Of a stretch of DNA of 64,000 nt, positions 1-9,150 are shown in pieces. Origin of the DNA: JADKAC01 sp964492065 (GTDB taxonomy: Bacteria; Bacteroidota; Bacteroidia; Chitinophagales; BACL12); assembly GCA_964492065.1 (NCBI GenBank), contig CAZBHH010000003.1, forward strand, positions 124,001-188,000, written 5' to 3'. A program made the position numbers and the translations under genes. The stretch's first letter is position 1. Every line of letters begins with the position of its first letter. The notes beneath the pieces are model-generated. The model was not told where the DNA came from and searched no databases. It saw nothing but the letters and a program-made list of their open reading frames with translations.

Positions 1-620
1 AAATTCCAGTAACCGAGTACCTGCCCCTTCTCCCATACAGATGTGAACCCCACTCCCGTATCCACCCCGATAAATCCGGCATCCAGCACCGCAATAACCA
101 TATCTTCGCCGGTGAAACCCTCCGTGTGCATATATGGCCCGCCCAACATGCTGAACTGATTATTTGCCAAACCGTAATACCCCGCATCCGCTGTGCGCAG
201 GTTAACTGACGGCACAACAGGCTGTTCGGGCTCCCGCTTTAATTTTTTTACATTTTCGATGCCCAATACACAGTCGAGTGCCGCAATGCCCTTGAGGATA
301 GACGTATCCTCCACTTGAATGCTCAAGGCGTTCAGCCATCGGGAAGTAGTAATCACCCGGGCGCCTGCAGCTTCTACCTGTTCAATGTACACGGCGCTCA
401 CCGGCAAATCGGAATAGCTGACCGGAATATGCAAACGCCTTCTTCTTTCTAAGGTGCGCTCGCTTAAAAATGCATCAGGGCGCTCCAGTGAATAGGCGGA
501 ATACTGCTTATCTGTCAGGTACACCCAATAGGTTTGGTCGGCAATCGGAGATTGGCCAAATACAAATCCGGCAGAGCATAATGTATAGAGAAGGGTAAAA
601 ACTTTTCTAAAGTAAAACAT
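1..620 (-). CDS. S8 subtilisin-like serine peptidase, N-terminal part only
   Basis: The gene begins at an ATG at 620 and runs off the left edge, so only about 206 residues are visible. They open with a signal peptide (hydrophobic residues 7-21, cleavage probably after FGQ). A region typical of Bacteroidota secreted proteases follows (YWVYLTDK near 31, then FLSERTLERRRR at 51-62), and then the start of a subtilase core, where VIAVLDAGF at 175-183 places the catalytic Asp at 180. The His and Ser of the triad lie outside the window. It is the last visible gene of a minus-strand run after mnmA and a lipoprotein gene, with a 31-nt gap. An exported protease, probably T9SS-sorted, is likely, but the C-terminal sorting domain cannot be seen. 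The family call is firm; the substrate is unknown. Confidence 0.85.
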   Translation of the reverse strand, partial: MFYFRKVFTLLYTLCSAGFVFGQSPIADQTYWVYLTDKQYSAYSLERPDAFLSERTLERRRRLHIPVSYSDLPVSAVYIEQVEAAGARVITTSRWLNALSIQVEDTSILKGIAALDCVLGIENVKKLKREPEQPVVPSVNLRTADAGYYGLANNQFSMLGGPYMHTEGFTGEDMVIAVLDAGFIGVDTGVGFTSVWEKGQVLGYWN

Positions 621-651
621 TAATTCATAAATTTATGCACCTGATTTACAA

Positions 652-1407
652 TCAATTAAAATCTATAACTGTCATCTTGACACTATAACCGCATTGCGTA
701 TTTTCTTCCCATTCGCACTCCGGGCAAATATTTTGAGTGGTGTAATGGCGAAAAAAACGGTACACCATACCCAGGCCGTTTGCGTATTTTTCTTCCGACT
801 TATTAAACTCAATCAGGTTCTGACTGCCATTTTGTACAACAGTTATGACATCGTCAAAATTGAAATTGCCTACAGTTTCCGCTGCGGCAACTTGCGTATA
901 GCAAAACTCCCACCCTTCCAAAAATTGCAAATTATTACATTCCTGATCCACAGGCAGCGACCCCAGTCCTCCCAGGTAAATATGGCCAGCCCATTCCACA
1001 TTTTTCTCAACCGGCGAGACGAGTTTTAGGTAGCGGAGGTTATTTTCAACCTTTTCAACAGATTGATTCACATAATTCACGGTAGAAGTCCCGACCAAGG
1101 TCCAGTCGGTGCCACCGGCCGGTCTGTTGAAACGCTCAATCCTGTAAGTCAGGTTATTGCTTCCATCCCGGAAAGTATCGGCAATTACTTCCTTAATTTC
1201 CACGTGCACCGTATCGTTGGCTATTGTTTCGTAGTAGTGAATACTATCCGTTGCATAGGTGATATACTTGCCAATGGTTAAGGGATAATACGTCGTTGCC
1301 TCCGGGAAGTTCGTCGGTAATACGCTTTCCGTAGAATTACAGGACAGGTTGAAAAATCCGGTTGCCAGGAGCAAGGCTACAGCCGAAAATAATCTACTGG
1401 TTCTCAT
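652..1407 (-). CDS. Predicted lipoprotein of unknown function
   Basis: A 251-residue secreted protein. The N-terminus has a hydrophobic stretch followed by NLSC at 20-23, a lipobox-like site, so lipidation at Cys23 is likely though the box is not perfect. The mature part is beta-rich, starts with a YYPLTIGKY segment and contains a Cys cluster near the C-terminus (ICPECEW). YPLxxGxxxxY openings are common in Bacteroidota lipoproteins of unknown function. Its start overlaps the end of mnmA by 14 nt and it is followed by the S8 protease gene, so the three are probably co-transcribed. I recognise no enzyme motif. Confidence 0.7.
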   Translation of the reverse strand: MRTSRLFSAVALLLATGFFNLSCNSTESVLPTNFPEATTYYPLTIGKYITYATDSIHYYETIANDTVHVEIKEVIADTFRDGSNNLTYRIERFNRPAGGTDWTLVGTSTVNYVNQSVEKVENNLRYLKLVSPVEKNVEWAGHIYLGGLGSLPVDQECNNLQFLEGWEFCYTQVAAAETVGNFNFDDVITVVQNGSQNLIEFNKSEEKYANGLGMVYRFFRHYTTQNICPECEWEENTQCGYSVKMTVIDFN

Positions 1408-2518
1408 CTGGTTGTTCTGTTATGAAATTACTTAAAATATTCCCACCTCCCACTACATCGTCGCCTTCGTAGAAGACGGCGGACTGGCCGGGGGTGATTG
1501 CATTCACCATAGTGTCGAACTCCACTTTGAGTATGCCGTCTGCTTCAGGTGAAATGGTGGATAAGGCCCCCGGGGACTTGTAGCGTATTTTAGTGGATAC
1601 CCGCATTGCCGCATCAATGGCATTGTATTTCTGGATGTTCAGATTGTGCACAAACATGCCATTGCGCAGCAGGTCTTCCTCCAGTCCGAGCACTACTTCA
1701 TTGGTTTCCGGCCGGATTTCAGAAACAAAATACGGTTGGCCTAAAGCAATGCCCAGTCCTTTGCGCTGGCCAATGGTAAAAAACGGGTAACCCTTGTGCT
1801 TGCCCAACACCTTTCCGTGCTTATCGATAAACAGGCCGCCGTCCACCCTTTGTTCCAGTCCTTTCACTCTGCGCTTCAGGAAACTGCGGTAATCGTTGTC
1901 GGGGACGAAGCAGATTTCATAGCTCTCCGCTTTGTTAGCTAATTCGGCCAGCCCCATATCCTTCGCCATTTGCCTGATCTCGGTTTTTTGAAGACGGCCT
2001 AAGGGAAAACAGGTGCGCCGCAGGCAGTCCTGGCTTAGCCCCCACAGCACATAGGATTGATCTTTAGTGGCATCTGTACCTTTGGAAATATAATAGCGGT
2101 CTTTGAATTGTTGTACCTGAGCGTAATGCCCGGTAGCGATAAATTCGCAATCCATCTGGTCGGCACGGCGCAACAATGCCTCCCATTTGATATGGGTATT
2201 GCAGAGCACACAAGGATTGGGCGTACGGCCCGAGAGATATTCATCTACGAAATTGTTAATCACATAATCGCCGAACTCCTCCCGTATATCGACGATAAAA
2301 TGATGAAACCCCAAATCCACCGAAACCTGGCGAGCGTCGTTGATGGAATCCAGGCTGCAACAGCCCGTTTCCTTTTTCGAACCGCCGCTGGTTGCGTAAT
2401 CCCATGTTTTCATGGTTATTCCCACGACTTCATATCCCTGTTCGTGCAGCATTATGGCGGTTACGGTACTGTCCAGGCCTCCGCTCATCGCCACTAATAT
2501 TTTTCCATGTTTACTCAC
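1394..2518 (-). CDS. mnmA: tRNA-specific 2-thiouridylase MnmA
   Basis: MnmA thiolates U34 of tRNAs for Lys, Glu and Gln in the cytoplasm, using persulfide sulfur and ATP. The 374-residue protein has the usual family length. The N-type ATP pyrophosphatase loop MSGGLDST lies at 11-18. The two catalytic cysteines are visible as NPCVLC (Cys103) and EICF (Cys203), and a GHYAQV segment lies at 130-135. The C-terminal half carries FTIGQRKGLGI and a terminal beta-barrel region. It is the first gene of a minus-strand run; the 14-nt overlap with the next gene suggests translational coupling. Upstream TAATTTTA near the start differs from the TAnnTTTG promoter consensus at one position. Confidence 0.97.
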   Translation of the reverse strand: MSKHGKILVAMSGGLDSTVTAIMLHEQGYEVVGITMKTWDYATSGGSKKETGCCSLDSINDARQVSVDLGFHHFIVDIREEFGDYVINNFVDEYLSGRTPNPCVLCNTHIKWEALLRRADQMDCEFIATGHYAQVQQFKDRYYISKGTDATKDQSYVLWGLSQDCLRRTCFPLGRLQKTEIRQMAKDMGLAELANKAESYEICFVPDNDYRSFLKRRVKGLEQRVDGGLFIDKHGKVLGKHKGYPFFTIGQRKGLGIALGQPYFVSEIRPETNEVVLGLEEDLLRNGMFVHNLNIQKYNAIDAAMRVSTKIRYKSPGALSTISPEADGILKVEFDTMVNAITPGQSAVFYEGDDVVGGGNILSNFITEQPDENQ

Positions 2519-2647
2519 TGTGTAAAATTACAACGCCGCACCCGCATTAGTTCGCACCATAAAAGTGCATTCTCAAAATTGCCTTGATTATCCGGTGGGC
2601 AAATAGCGGTATGTGTGTATAGCCCGCACCGATTAATTTAAAAAATA

Positions 2648-3376
2648 ATGCAACTTTACCCCATGCCTCTTGAGATATGCTGTTACAATGCAGGCAGCGC
2701 CATTGCCGCTGCGGAAGCGGGCGCCAATCGCATTGAATTGTGCGCCGGTGCCTTCGGCGGCATCACACCTTCGGCCGGCACAATGGATACGGTATGCCGA
2801 ACGGTTTCCATTCCGGTGCATGTGCTGATCCGGCCCCGCGAAGGAGATTTCAATTACACTTCCACAGAATTTGAAACCATGCTCAAGGATATTGAAGTGT
2901 GTGGGCAATACAATGTAGCGGGGTTGGTATTTGGCATACTCGATCCAACCGGAAAAGTGGATGTCGCAAGGTGTAAGGCATTGGTGGAAGCCGCAGGCAA
3001 GCGCAGTTGTGTCTTTCACAAGGCAATAGATACTACCCCTGACATTGAATACGCTCTGGAACAAATTATTGATTGCGGCTTTACCGCTGTTTTGACCAGT
3101 GGCGGGCAGCGCAGCGTATTGGAGGGATTGGGTCATTTAACTGCGCTTCTCCGGAACTTCGGCACTACCATTCAAATTATGCCCGGCGGCGGCATTCGCA
3201 GCGCAAATATTGCAGCAATTGCCGCAGCTCTGCAAACGGAGTGGTATCACTCGGGCGCTATTATCGAGAAATGCCCTAACCGGCAAATGGCGATGTACGA
3301 CAATGCGGAAATACAAAGGTGCGATACCGGTGAAATTCGGGCAATGCAAATGCAACTGCAAAAAAATAAATCATGA
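2648..3376 (+). CDS. cutC: CutC family protein (copper homeostasis)
   Basis: A 242-residue cytoplasmic TIM-barrel protein of the CutC family, historically linked to copper tolerance although the biochemical role is unsettled. Family signatures include LEICCYN at the N-terminus, GANRIELCAG, VLIRPREGDF and the late MPGGGIR segment. The start is ambiguous. ATG 2648 gives five extra residues, while ATG 2663 (MPLEIC) matches the family N-terminus better and lies four nt after CAACTTTA (2651-2658), a degenerate -7 element. The stop overlaps the next start by 4 nt (ATGA), so this gene leads an operon with the beta-mannosidase and phosphatase genes. Confidence 0.93.
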   Translation: MQLYPMPLEICCYNAGSAIAAAEAGANRIELCAGAFGGITPSAGTMDTVCRTVSIPVHVLIRPREGDFNYTSTEFETMLKDIEVCGQYNVAGLVFGILDPTGKVDVARCKALVEAAGKRSCVFHKAIDTTPDIEYALEQIIDCGFTAVLTSGGQRSVLEGLGHLTALLRNFGTTIQIMPGGGIRSANIAAIAAALQTEWYHSGAIIEKCPNRQMAMYDNAEIQRCDTGEIRAMQMQLQKNKS

Positions 3377-5859
3377 GGCAGTTTGTTATTTTAATGATGA
3401 TGCTGTTAAATGCTCATTGGCTTCCGGCGCAGAACACAATCCCGCTAATCTCCGACTGGCAATTCCGGGAAAGCGGCACCGATGAGTGGCTCCCCGCCAC
3501 TGTTCCCGGTACGGTGCATACCGATCTGATGGCTGCCGGAAAAATTCCCGATCCCTTTTTCGGTATCAACGAAAAACTGGTGCAATGGGTGGAAGAAAAA
3601 AACTGGGAATACAGGTGCGTATTCAGCCTGAGCGACTCGAACAGGCACCACGGCAAGGCGACCCTGGTTTTTGAAGGCCTCGACACTTATGCGTCGGTAT
3701 CTTTAAACGGAAAATTAATCCTGCAGGCGGATAATATGTTTCGCAGGTGGGAAATTCCGGTAGATTCAATCTTACTCGCGGGTGATAATATTTTAACTGT
3801 AGATTTTGTTTCCCCGGTAGCAAGGGGAAAACAACTCGCAGCGGTATCGCCCATTGCGCTGCCCGTTGACGAGAGAATTTACACTCGCAAAGCGCAATAC
3901 CACTACGGATGGGACTGGGGGCCCCGCCTCGTCACATCCGGAATTTGGCTTCCCGTATATTTAAAATACGAAGGCGTGGTTTCACTGCAATCCGTCCAGG
4001 TAATCACCGAAGCAATAAATACGGTTTCCGCTACTGTGCTGTTCAACTCGCAAATTGTATCGGATACCGCTACCGACATTGCCCTCGAAATTGCCGATGC
4101 TTCCGGTGCGGTAATCTACTCCAAAAACTATCTTGTAAATAAGGGCGACAACCATATACAAAGTGTATTGCACATCGACTCGCCCAGGCTTTGGTGGACA
4201 CATGACCTCGGCGAGCCTTATTTGTACAATTACACCATCCGTTTATACCTTGATAAAATCCAGGCATCAGAAAAAACAGTGACCTTCGGGATTAGGACAA
4301 TCGAATTAGTCACTACTCCCGATTCAGCGGGTACCGCCTTTTATTTTAAACTCAACCAACGCCCGGTGTTTATGCGGGGTGCTAATTTTATCCCTACCAA
4401 TAGTTTTCTGCCCGGCACCACCGACAGCGCCTATCGCTCTCAACTGAACGATGTAAAACTGGCCAATATGAACATGTTGCGCATCTGGGGCGGCGGCATT
4501 TACGAAAAGGATATTTTTTATCAGCTCTGCGATTCTCTGGGCATACTCGTGTGGCAGGATTTCATGTTTGCCTGCGCCATGTATCCGGGCGACAGTGCCT
4601 TTTTATCGAATGTAACCGGTGAAATCACCTGTCAGGTACAACGGCTGCGCAACCACCCCTGTATTGCGCTGTGGTGTGGCAACAACGAGGTGGATGAGGC
4701 CTGGCACAACTGGGGATGGCAACAAAAATACACGCACGCAGAGCGCAATACCATCTGGAGTTGGTATAATACGCTGTTCGATACCATTATTCCCACAGTA
4801 CTGCACACAGAGGACGGCACTCGTGACTACTGGCCCTCATCGCCTTCTATCGGATGGGGACATGCCGCAAGCCTGGCGAATGGCGATTCACATTATTGGG
4901 GTGTATGGTGGGGCAATCAGCCTTTCGACTATTACAATCACAAAGTGGGGCGGTTCATGAGCGAATACGGTTTTCAGGGTATGCCCTCGCTGCGCTCTTT
5001 CAGGCAATTCACTCCCGTTCACGATATGATTTTTGATTCACCCACATTGAAAACCCATCAAAAACACCCGGTAGGTTATGAGACAATTCACAAGTATTTA
5101 ATCCGGGATTTTCCACACAGTGCGCAACTGGAAAACTATATTTACCTCTCGCAGATGCTCCAGGCGGAAGGTATTGCCACGGCAATTGAAGCCCACCGCC
5201 GGTCTATGCCGTATTGCATGGGTACATTATTCTGGCAGATGAACGATTGCTGGCCGGTGACTTCCTGGAGCGCCGTTGATTTTTACGGCAACCGGAAGGC
5301 GTTGTACTACGCAGCTAAAAGAAGTTTTGCACCGTTGACCGTTTCGATAGCAGAGCAAAACGGCACATTGCAATGCTATGTTATTCGCAGCGGCAATGCC
5401 TTAGAAAATATTACTGCAATTGTTGAAGAATGGCTGACAAATGGCGAGTTGATACATACAGATACTTTGCGGCTGAACGTTCCGCCCGATTCGGTTTTTA
5501 TTTGCCATACTTTCCGCAATGGCATCTACACACAAAAAAATGAAAAAGTCATCCGGGTGCGGCTGATGCAACAAGACAGTGTGATGTGCACTTACTTTGC
5601 GTATCTCGTCCCGCCAAAAGACCTTCAACTTCAAATGCCCGAAGTACATATCGAATTCAACCGAGACAAAAACATGTTAAAGGTGAACACGAATGTTTTT
5701 ACCCGGGGCATCTACCTCTATAGCGACAACAGTGAATTGAAGTTAAACGACAATTTTTTCGATCTCGTCCCCGGCGAAACAAAATATATTTTACTTGAAC
5801 AGAATTTTTCCGGTGAAACGGAAGCTATTAAATATAAATCACTCAACACGATCAGGTAA
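3373..5859 (+). CDS. Beta-mannosidase, glycoside hydrolase family 2
   Basis: An 828-residue exported glycosidase that removes terminal beta-mannose residues. Residues 1-20 form a signal peptide ending LPAQ. The GH2 layout is clear: jelly-roll sugar-binding domain (about 25-200, with YHYGWDWGPR at 177-185), Ig-like domain (about 200-315) and TIM barrel from about 316 (MRGANFIP, then MLRIWGGGIYE). The acid/base is Glu439 in WCGNNE and the nucleophile Glu531 in MSEYGFQG. A C-terminal beta-domain follows. WDWGP and WGGGIYE are typical of beta-mannosidases rather than beta-galactosidases. The protein is probably periplasmic, since no T9SS sorting domain is visible. It overlaps cutC by 4 nt and precedes the phosphatase by 5 nt. 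Confidence 0.95.
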   Translation: MRQFVILMMMLLNAHWLPAQNTIPLISDWQFRESGTDEWLPATVPGTVHTDLMAAGKIPDPFFGINEKLVQWVEEKNWEYRCVFSLSDSNRHHGKATLVFEGLDTYASVSLNGKLILQADNMFRRWEIPVDSILLAGDNILTVDFVSPVARGKQLAAVSPIALPVDERIYTRKAQYHYGWDWGPRLVTSGIWLPVYLKYEGVVSLQSVQVITEAINTVSATVLFNSQIVSDTATDIALEIADASGAVIYSKNYLVNKGDNHIQSVLHIDSPRLWWTHDLGEPYLYNYTIRLYLDKIQASEKTVTFGIRTIELVTTPDSAGTAFYFKLNQRPVFMRGANFIPTNSFLPGTTDSAYRSQLNDVKLANMNMLRIWGGGIYEKDIFYQLCDSLGILVWQDFMFACAMYPGDSAFLSNVTGEITCQVQRLRNHPCIALWCGNNEVDEAWHNWGWQQKYTHAERNTIWSWYNTLFDTIIPTVLHTEDGTRDYWPSSPSIGWGHAASLANGDSHYWGVWWGNQPFDYYNHKVGRFMSEYGFQGMPSLRSFRQFTPVHDMIFDSPTLKTHQKHPVGYETIHKYLIRDFPHSAQLENYIYLSQMLQAEGIATAIEAHRRSMPYCMGTLFWQMNDCWPVTSWSAVDFYGNRKALYYAAKRSFAPLTVSIAEQNGTLQCYVIRSGNALENITAIVEEWLTNGELIHTDTLRLNVPPDSVFICHTFRNGIYTQKNEKVIRVRLMQQDSVMCTYFAYLVPPKDLQLQMPEVHIEFNRDKNMLKVNTNVFTRGIYLYSDNSELKLNDNFFDLVPGETKYILLEQNFSGETEAIKYKSLNTIR

Positions 5860-5864
5860 TACCA

Positions 5865-6554
5865 ATGGCACGATTTGCAATTTCAGACATCCACGGTTGT
5901 ATTAAGACATTGAATGCATTGCTCGATAAAATACACCTGGCGAAAGCCGATACGCTTTTTTTGCTGGGCGATTATATTGACCGCGGAAAAAACAGCAGAG
6001 AAGTAATCGAAAAAATTCTGGAATTAAAAACTGCGGGATACGATGTGCAATGCCTGCTGGGAAATCACGAATGGCTTCTTTTGAACGCCGCCTACGATAT
6101 GGGAACCAAAGCCAACTGGCTGCGCCACAACGGCGGATTTCCCACCCTGGAAAGTTATGCAATTGTCGCCGAAGACTACCTGAACTACATCCCTGAAGAC
6201 CATTTGCGGTTTTTCAAAAGCCTGAATTTTTACCTTGAACTGGACGACTACTACCTGGTACATGCGGGTTTTAATTTTTTAACAGACGATCCCTTTGACG
6301 ATTATCAGAGTATGATCTGGATACGTGACTGGCACAAGCATGTAAATACAAATCTGATTGGAAATAAGACCATTGTTCACGGCCATACTCCAAGATCTGT
6401 CGAATCATTATATACAGAAGTCGGGCTCGGCAAAAAACACGTCCTGGACATTGATTGCGGCTGCGTTTATAAAGGTAAAAAACTATTGGGGTACCTGGCG
6501 GCACTAAACATGGACACCTTCGAAATTATCAGCCAGGAAAACATCGAAGATTAA
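5865..6554 (+). CDS. PPP-type metallophosphoesterase (serine/threonine phosphatase-like)
   Basis: A 229-residue cytoplasmic calcineurin-like phosphoesterase of the bacterial PPP (PrpA/ApaH-like) type. The metal-binding signatures occur in order: DIHG at 8-11, GDYIDRG at 35-41, GNHE at 66-69, and IVHGHTP in the second half. Length and spacing suit a bacterial protein phosphatase or a diadenosine tetraphosphatase-like enzyme; the sequence alone does not separate these. It is the third gene of the cutC operon. Its stop overlaps the stop of the converging kup gene by 4 nt, leaving no room for a separate terminator. Confidence 0.88.
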   Translation: MARFAISDIHGCIKTLNALLDKIHLAKADTLFLLGDYIDRGKNSREVIEKILELKTAGYDVQCLLGNHEWLLLNAAYDMGTKANWLRHNGGFPTLESYAIVAEDYLNYIPEDHLRFFKSLNFYLELDDYYLVHAGFNFLTDDPFDDYQSMIWIRDWHKHVNTNLIGNKTIVHGHTPRSVESLYTEVGLGKKHVLDIDCGCVYKGKKLLGYLAALNMDTFEIISQENIED

Positions 6555-8497
6555 GGTATGCGTTTTAAATCTATTACCGACGATTTCCCGACGCGGATGG
6601 GAATTACTTCTTCGATCATATTTGTCTGTTCCAGTCCAAAATCCTCCGCTGTGGAGATACCTAATTTTTTAATTATCCGGTAACCCTTCACCACAAACTG
6701 CTCCCAGTGGGTGAGCTTATCGTCAATGGCAATCCGCGATTGAACGACGATGAATTTAAAATCTGCGGGCAATTCAAATTTGCGCAGCGAAGGATAGCGG
6801 CTCAACGTATCTACTTCCCCGTTGGCCACCATATCGTCCACAATTTTCGAGAACATGTAATTCACCTTGTGTTCCACTTTAAAACCAAAACGGAGCCGGA
6901 TAAAAAAACAGGATTCGGGTATCAGCGTCTGCACCTGGTATTCCGCTTTATAGGGATCGTTGGTTATTTCCACGTGTACAAACCAATACACATCCGCCCG
7001 CTTGGGTTTCTTCCTGAATACCGAATACAAAATATTGGAATCAATATGGTTGGCATCGTTTACCATACTGAGGTACACTAAGTTCGTCGCTTCTTTCGGA
7101 ACGGTTTCATCCTGCATCAATTCTTTTAACAATGGGATAAACTCCTTCATCTCGACAAATTCGATATGTTTATTGCGCAGAATCCGGCCTTTGTAAAACA
7201 GCCAGGTCGCCATGAAGATGACGGATGCAATCAAAACGGTAAACCAGCCGCCGTGAGACAACTTCAACAGATTGGATGCCAGAAAACTCAGTTCTATTGA
7301 GAGGAACAATCCGATAAATACGACAATGAATATCCAGTGTTTGCGGCGCAACTGCAGCAATTTAGTCAACAGCAGTGTCGTCATGATCATATCAATGGTA
7401 ATGGTGAGGCCATACGCCGCTTCCATATTTTTTGATTCGCGGAAGACCAACACCACTGTAATACAACCCAGGTATAAAAACCAATTGATGGCGGGAATAT
7501 AAATCTGGCCTTTAATATTGCTGAGGTACACCACTTTGAAGTTAGTCCACAGTTTCAACTTCGTTGCTTCATTCACCAGGGTAAAACAACCGGTAATCAC
7601 GGCCTGGCTGGCAATAATCGTGGCAGCGGATGCGATTAATATCCCGATGGGCAGGAACCATTCGGGCATCAATGCATAGAACGGGCTTGTTTCTTCGGTA
7701 AAATATTCGCCTTCGTGTTGCAGTAGCCAGGAAGCCTGGCCGAAGTAGCAAAGCAATAACATCGACAATGCGAAAGCCCAGCCCGCCCGGATATTTTTCT
7801 TGCCGCAATGTCCCAGGTCCGAGAACATGGCCTCCGCACCGGTAGTGCACAGAAACACGGCGCCCAGCAACCAGAAGCCTCCCGGGTATTCCACCAGTAA
7901 TTGGATAGCGTACATCGGGTTGAAGGCACGCAATACACTTGGATTTTCAATGGTCTGAATAAATCCAAATGTGCCAATCATCAGAAACCAGATAGTCATA
8001 ACCGGTCCAAACACAGAGCCGACTACCTGTGTGCCGAATTGCTGGAAAATAAATAATGCGCTGATGATTAAAATGACAATCGGCACGGTTGGAATATCGG
8101 GGTTGAGAATTGTCAACCCTTCGATAGCCGAGGAAATGGATATCGGCGGTGTAATAAATCCATCGGCGATCAATGCCGCACATCCGAGCAATGCGGGCAG
8201 TATGGCCCATTTTATCTTATAGCGCCTGACGAGGGCATAGAGCGCAAAAATGCCTCCTTCTCCTTTGTTATCCGCATTGAGTGCTAGATATACATATTTA
8301 TAAGTGGTGATAATTAACAGCGTCCAGATGACACAACTCAATCCGCCGAGTACAATTGCCTCACTGATGAAATGCCCGCCTACGATGGCACGCATTACAT
8401 AGACGGGCGAGGTGCCGATATCTCCGTAAATGATTCCAAGTGTGATTAAAACGCCTGCAGCGGAGAGTTTGTGCAGTTTATTGGTTTCGGTGCTCAT
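6551..8497 (-). CDS. kup: Kup-family potassium uptake protein
   Basis: A 648-residue inner-membrane K+/H+ symporter of the KUP/HAK/KT family. The first helix carries the family signature GDIGTSPVYV at 25-34. About twelve hydrophobic segments follow up to about residue 460 (GIFALYALVRR and FSDLGHCG are further family motifs). The C-terminal cytosolic domain is about 190 residues. The length matches E. coli Kup (622). It is a single-gene unit with its own TATATTTG promoter at 8511-8518, and its stop overlaps the phosphatase gene tail to tail. Low-affinity constitutive potassium uptake is the family role. Confidence 0.96.
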   Translation of the reverse strand: MSTETNKLHKLSAAGVLITLGIIYGDIGTSPVYVMRAIVGGHFISEAIVLGGLSCVIWTLLIITTYKYVYLALNADNKGEGGIFALYALVRRYKIKWAILPALLGCAALIADGFITPPISISSAIEGLTILNPDIPTVPIVILIISALFIFQQFGTQVVGSVFGPVMTIWFLMIGTFGFIQTIENPSVLRAFNPMYAIQLLVEYPGGFWLLGAVFLCTTGAEAMFSDLGHCGKKNIRAGWAFALSMLLLCYFGQASWLLQHEGEYFTEETSPFYALMPEWFLPIGILIASAATIIASQAVITGCFTLVNEATKLKLWTNFKVVYLSNIKGQIYIPAINWFLYLGCITVVLVFRESKNMEAAYGLTITIDMIMTTLLLTKLLQLRRKHWIFIVVFIGLFLSIELSFLASNLLKLSHGGWFTVLIASVIFMATWLFYKGRILRNKHIEFVEMKEFIPLLKELMQDETVPKEATNLVYLSMVNDANHIDSNILYSVFRKKPKRADVYWFVHVEITNDPYKAEYQVQTLIPESCFFIRLRFGFKVEHKVNYMFSKIVDDMVANGEVDTLSRYPSLRKFELPADFKFIVVQSRIAIDDKLTHWEQFVVKGYRIIKKLGISTAEDFGLEQTNMIEEVIPIRVGKSSVIDLKRIP

Positions 8498-8510
8498 TGT
8501 GATTACGCCA

Positions 8511-8518
8511 CAAATATA
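8511..8518 (-). promoter_or_regulatory. Bacteroidota -7 promoter element upstream of kup
   Basis: TATATTTG on the minus strand, a full match to TAnnTTTG, ending 13 nt before the kup start codon. A TTG at 8541-8543 could serve as the -33 element, but the 22-nt spacing is a little long. Confidence 0.55.
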
Positions 8519-8582
8519 TGCTTATATCCGGTGTGCGGTGCAACCGTAATTTTTACATCCGGCATCCGGGCTTGCAACAATA

Positions 8583-9143
8583 TTATTCGGCAATAATTTC
8601 CTGGGCAGCCTGCGCCTTATAGCTTTCGAAATCCATCGATTGATACAAGCCTTCAGCATAGTATTTCAGCATCAGCAGCATATCTTTCGGCGCTTTATAA
8701 CCGGCCTGTACGCCTATTTTTTCGCCTTGTGCGGAAATAAAGGATATAGTGGGATATCCCAGGCGGCCGCTGCGGGATGCATAGGCAATGGCAAACTCAT
8801 TGGTGCCCCTGCTGCCCGAACTCTTGGTGACATAAGTTTTACCGTTGAAGGTTAAAGATTCTTTTTGTTCGGCATTAAATTTTACGGCGTAAAAATTCTC
8901 ATTGACGTATTTCACCACTTCGGGATCTGCATAGGTACTCGCATCCAGTTTCTTACACCAGCCACACCAATCGGTGTAAAAATCAATCATAATCAGTTTA
9001 TCCGCTTTCTTTGATTTTTCAACCGCCTCCTCTAATGTAATCCATTGTATTTCGGCAGCTTCCTTGTTGTCGGCGTTAAGGTTTGCCCGGTCTTCTGTCG
9101 GCATCAAACCGATCAGCATTGTCAAAAGCAGGGTTGCAATCAT
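8583..9143 (-). CDS. Thioredoxin-fold protein, exported
   Basis: A 186-residue protein with an N-terminal hydrophobic segment (signal peptide, about 1-16) and one thioredoxin domain. The active site is WCGWC with Cys60 and Cys63, preceded by LIMIDFYTD. The GYPTISF segment contains the cis-Pro. DUF255/thioredoxin_7-like proteins of this kind reduce or isomerise disulfides in the periplasm. The upstream gene 7 nt away encodes a paralogue of similar length, so the two are a tandem pair in one transcript. The redox partner is unknown. Confidence 0.85.
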   Translation of the reverse strand: MIATLLLTMLIGLMPTEDRANLNADNKEAAEIQWITLEEAVEKSKKADKLIMIDFYTDWCGWCKKLDASTYADPEVVKYVNENFYAVKFNAEQKESLTFNGKTYVTKSSGSRGTNEFAIAYASRSGRLGYPTISFISAQGEKIGVQAGYKAPKDMLLMLKYYAEGLYQSMDFESYKAQAAQEIIAE

Positions 9144-9150
9144 TGAATAT

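Noticed and set aside
2057..2497. 146-codon open frame on the plus strand
   Set aside because: It is antisense to mnmA and mirrors its codon structure; no family features.
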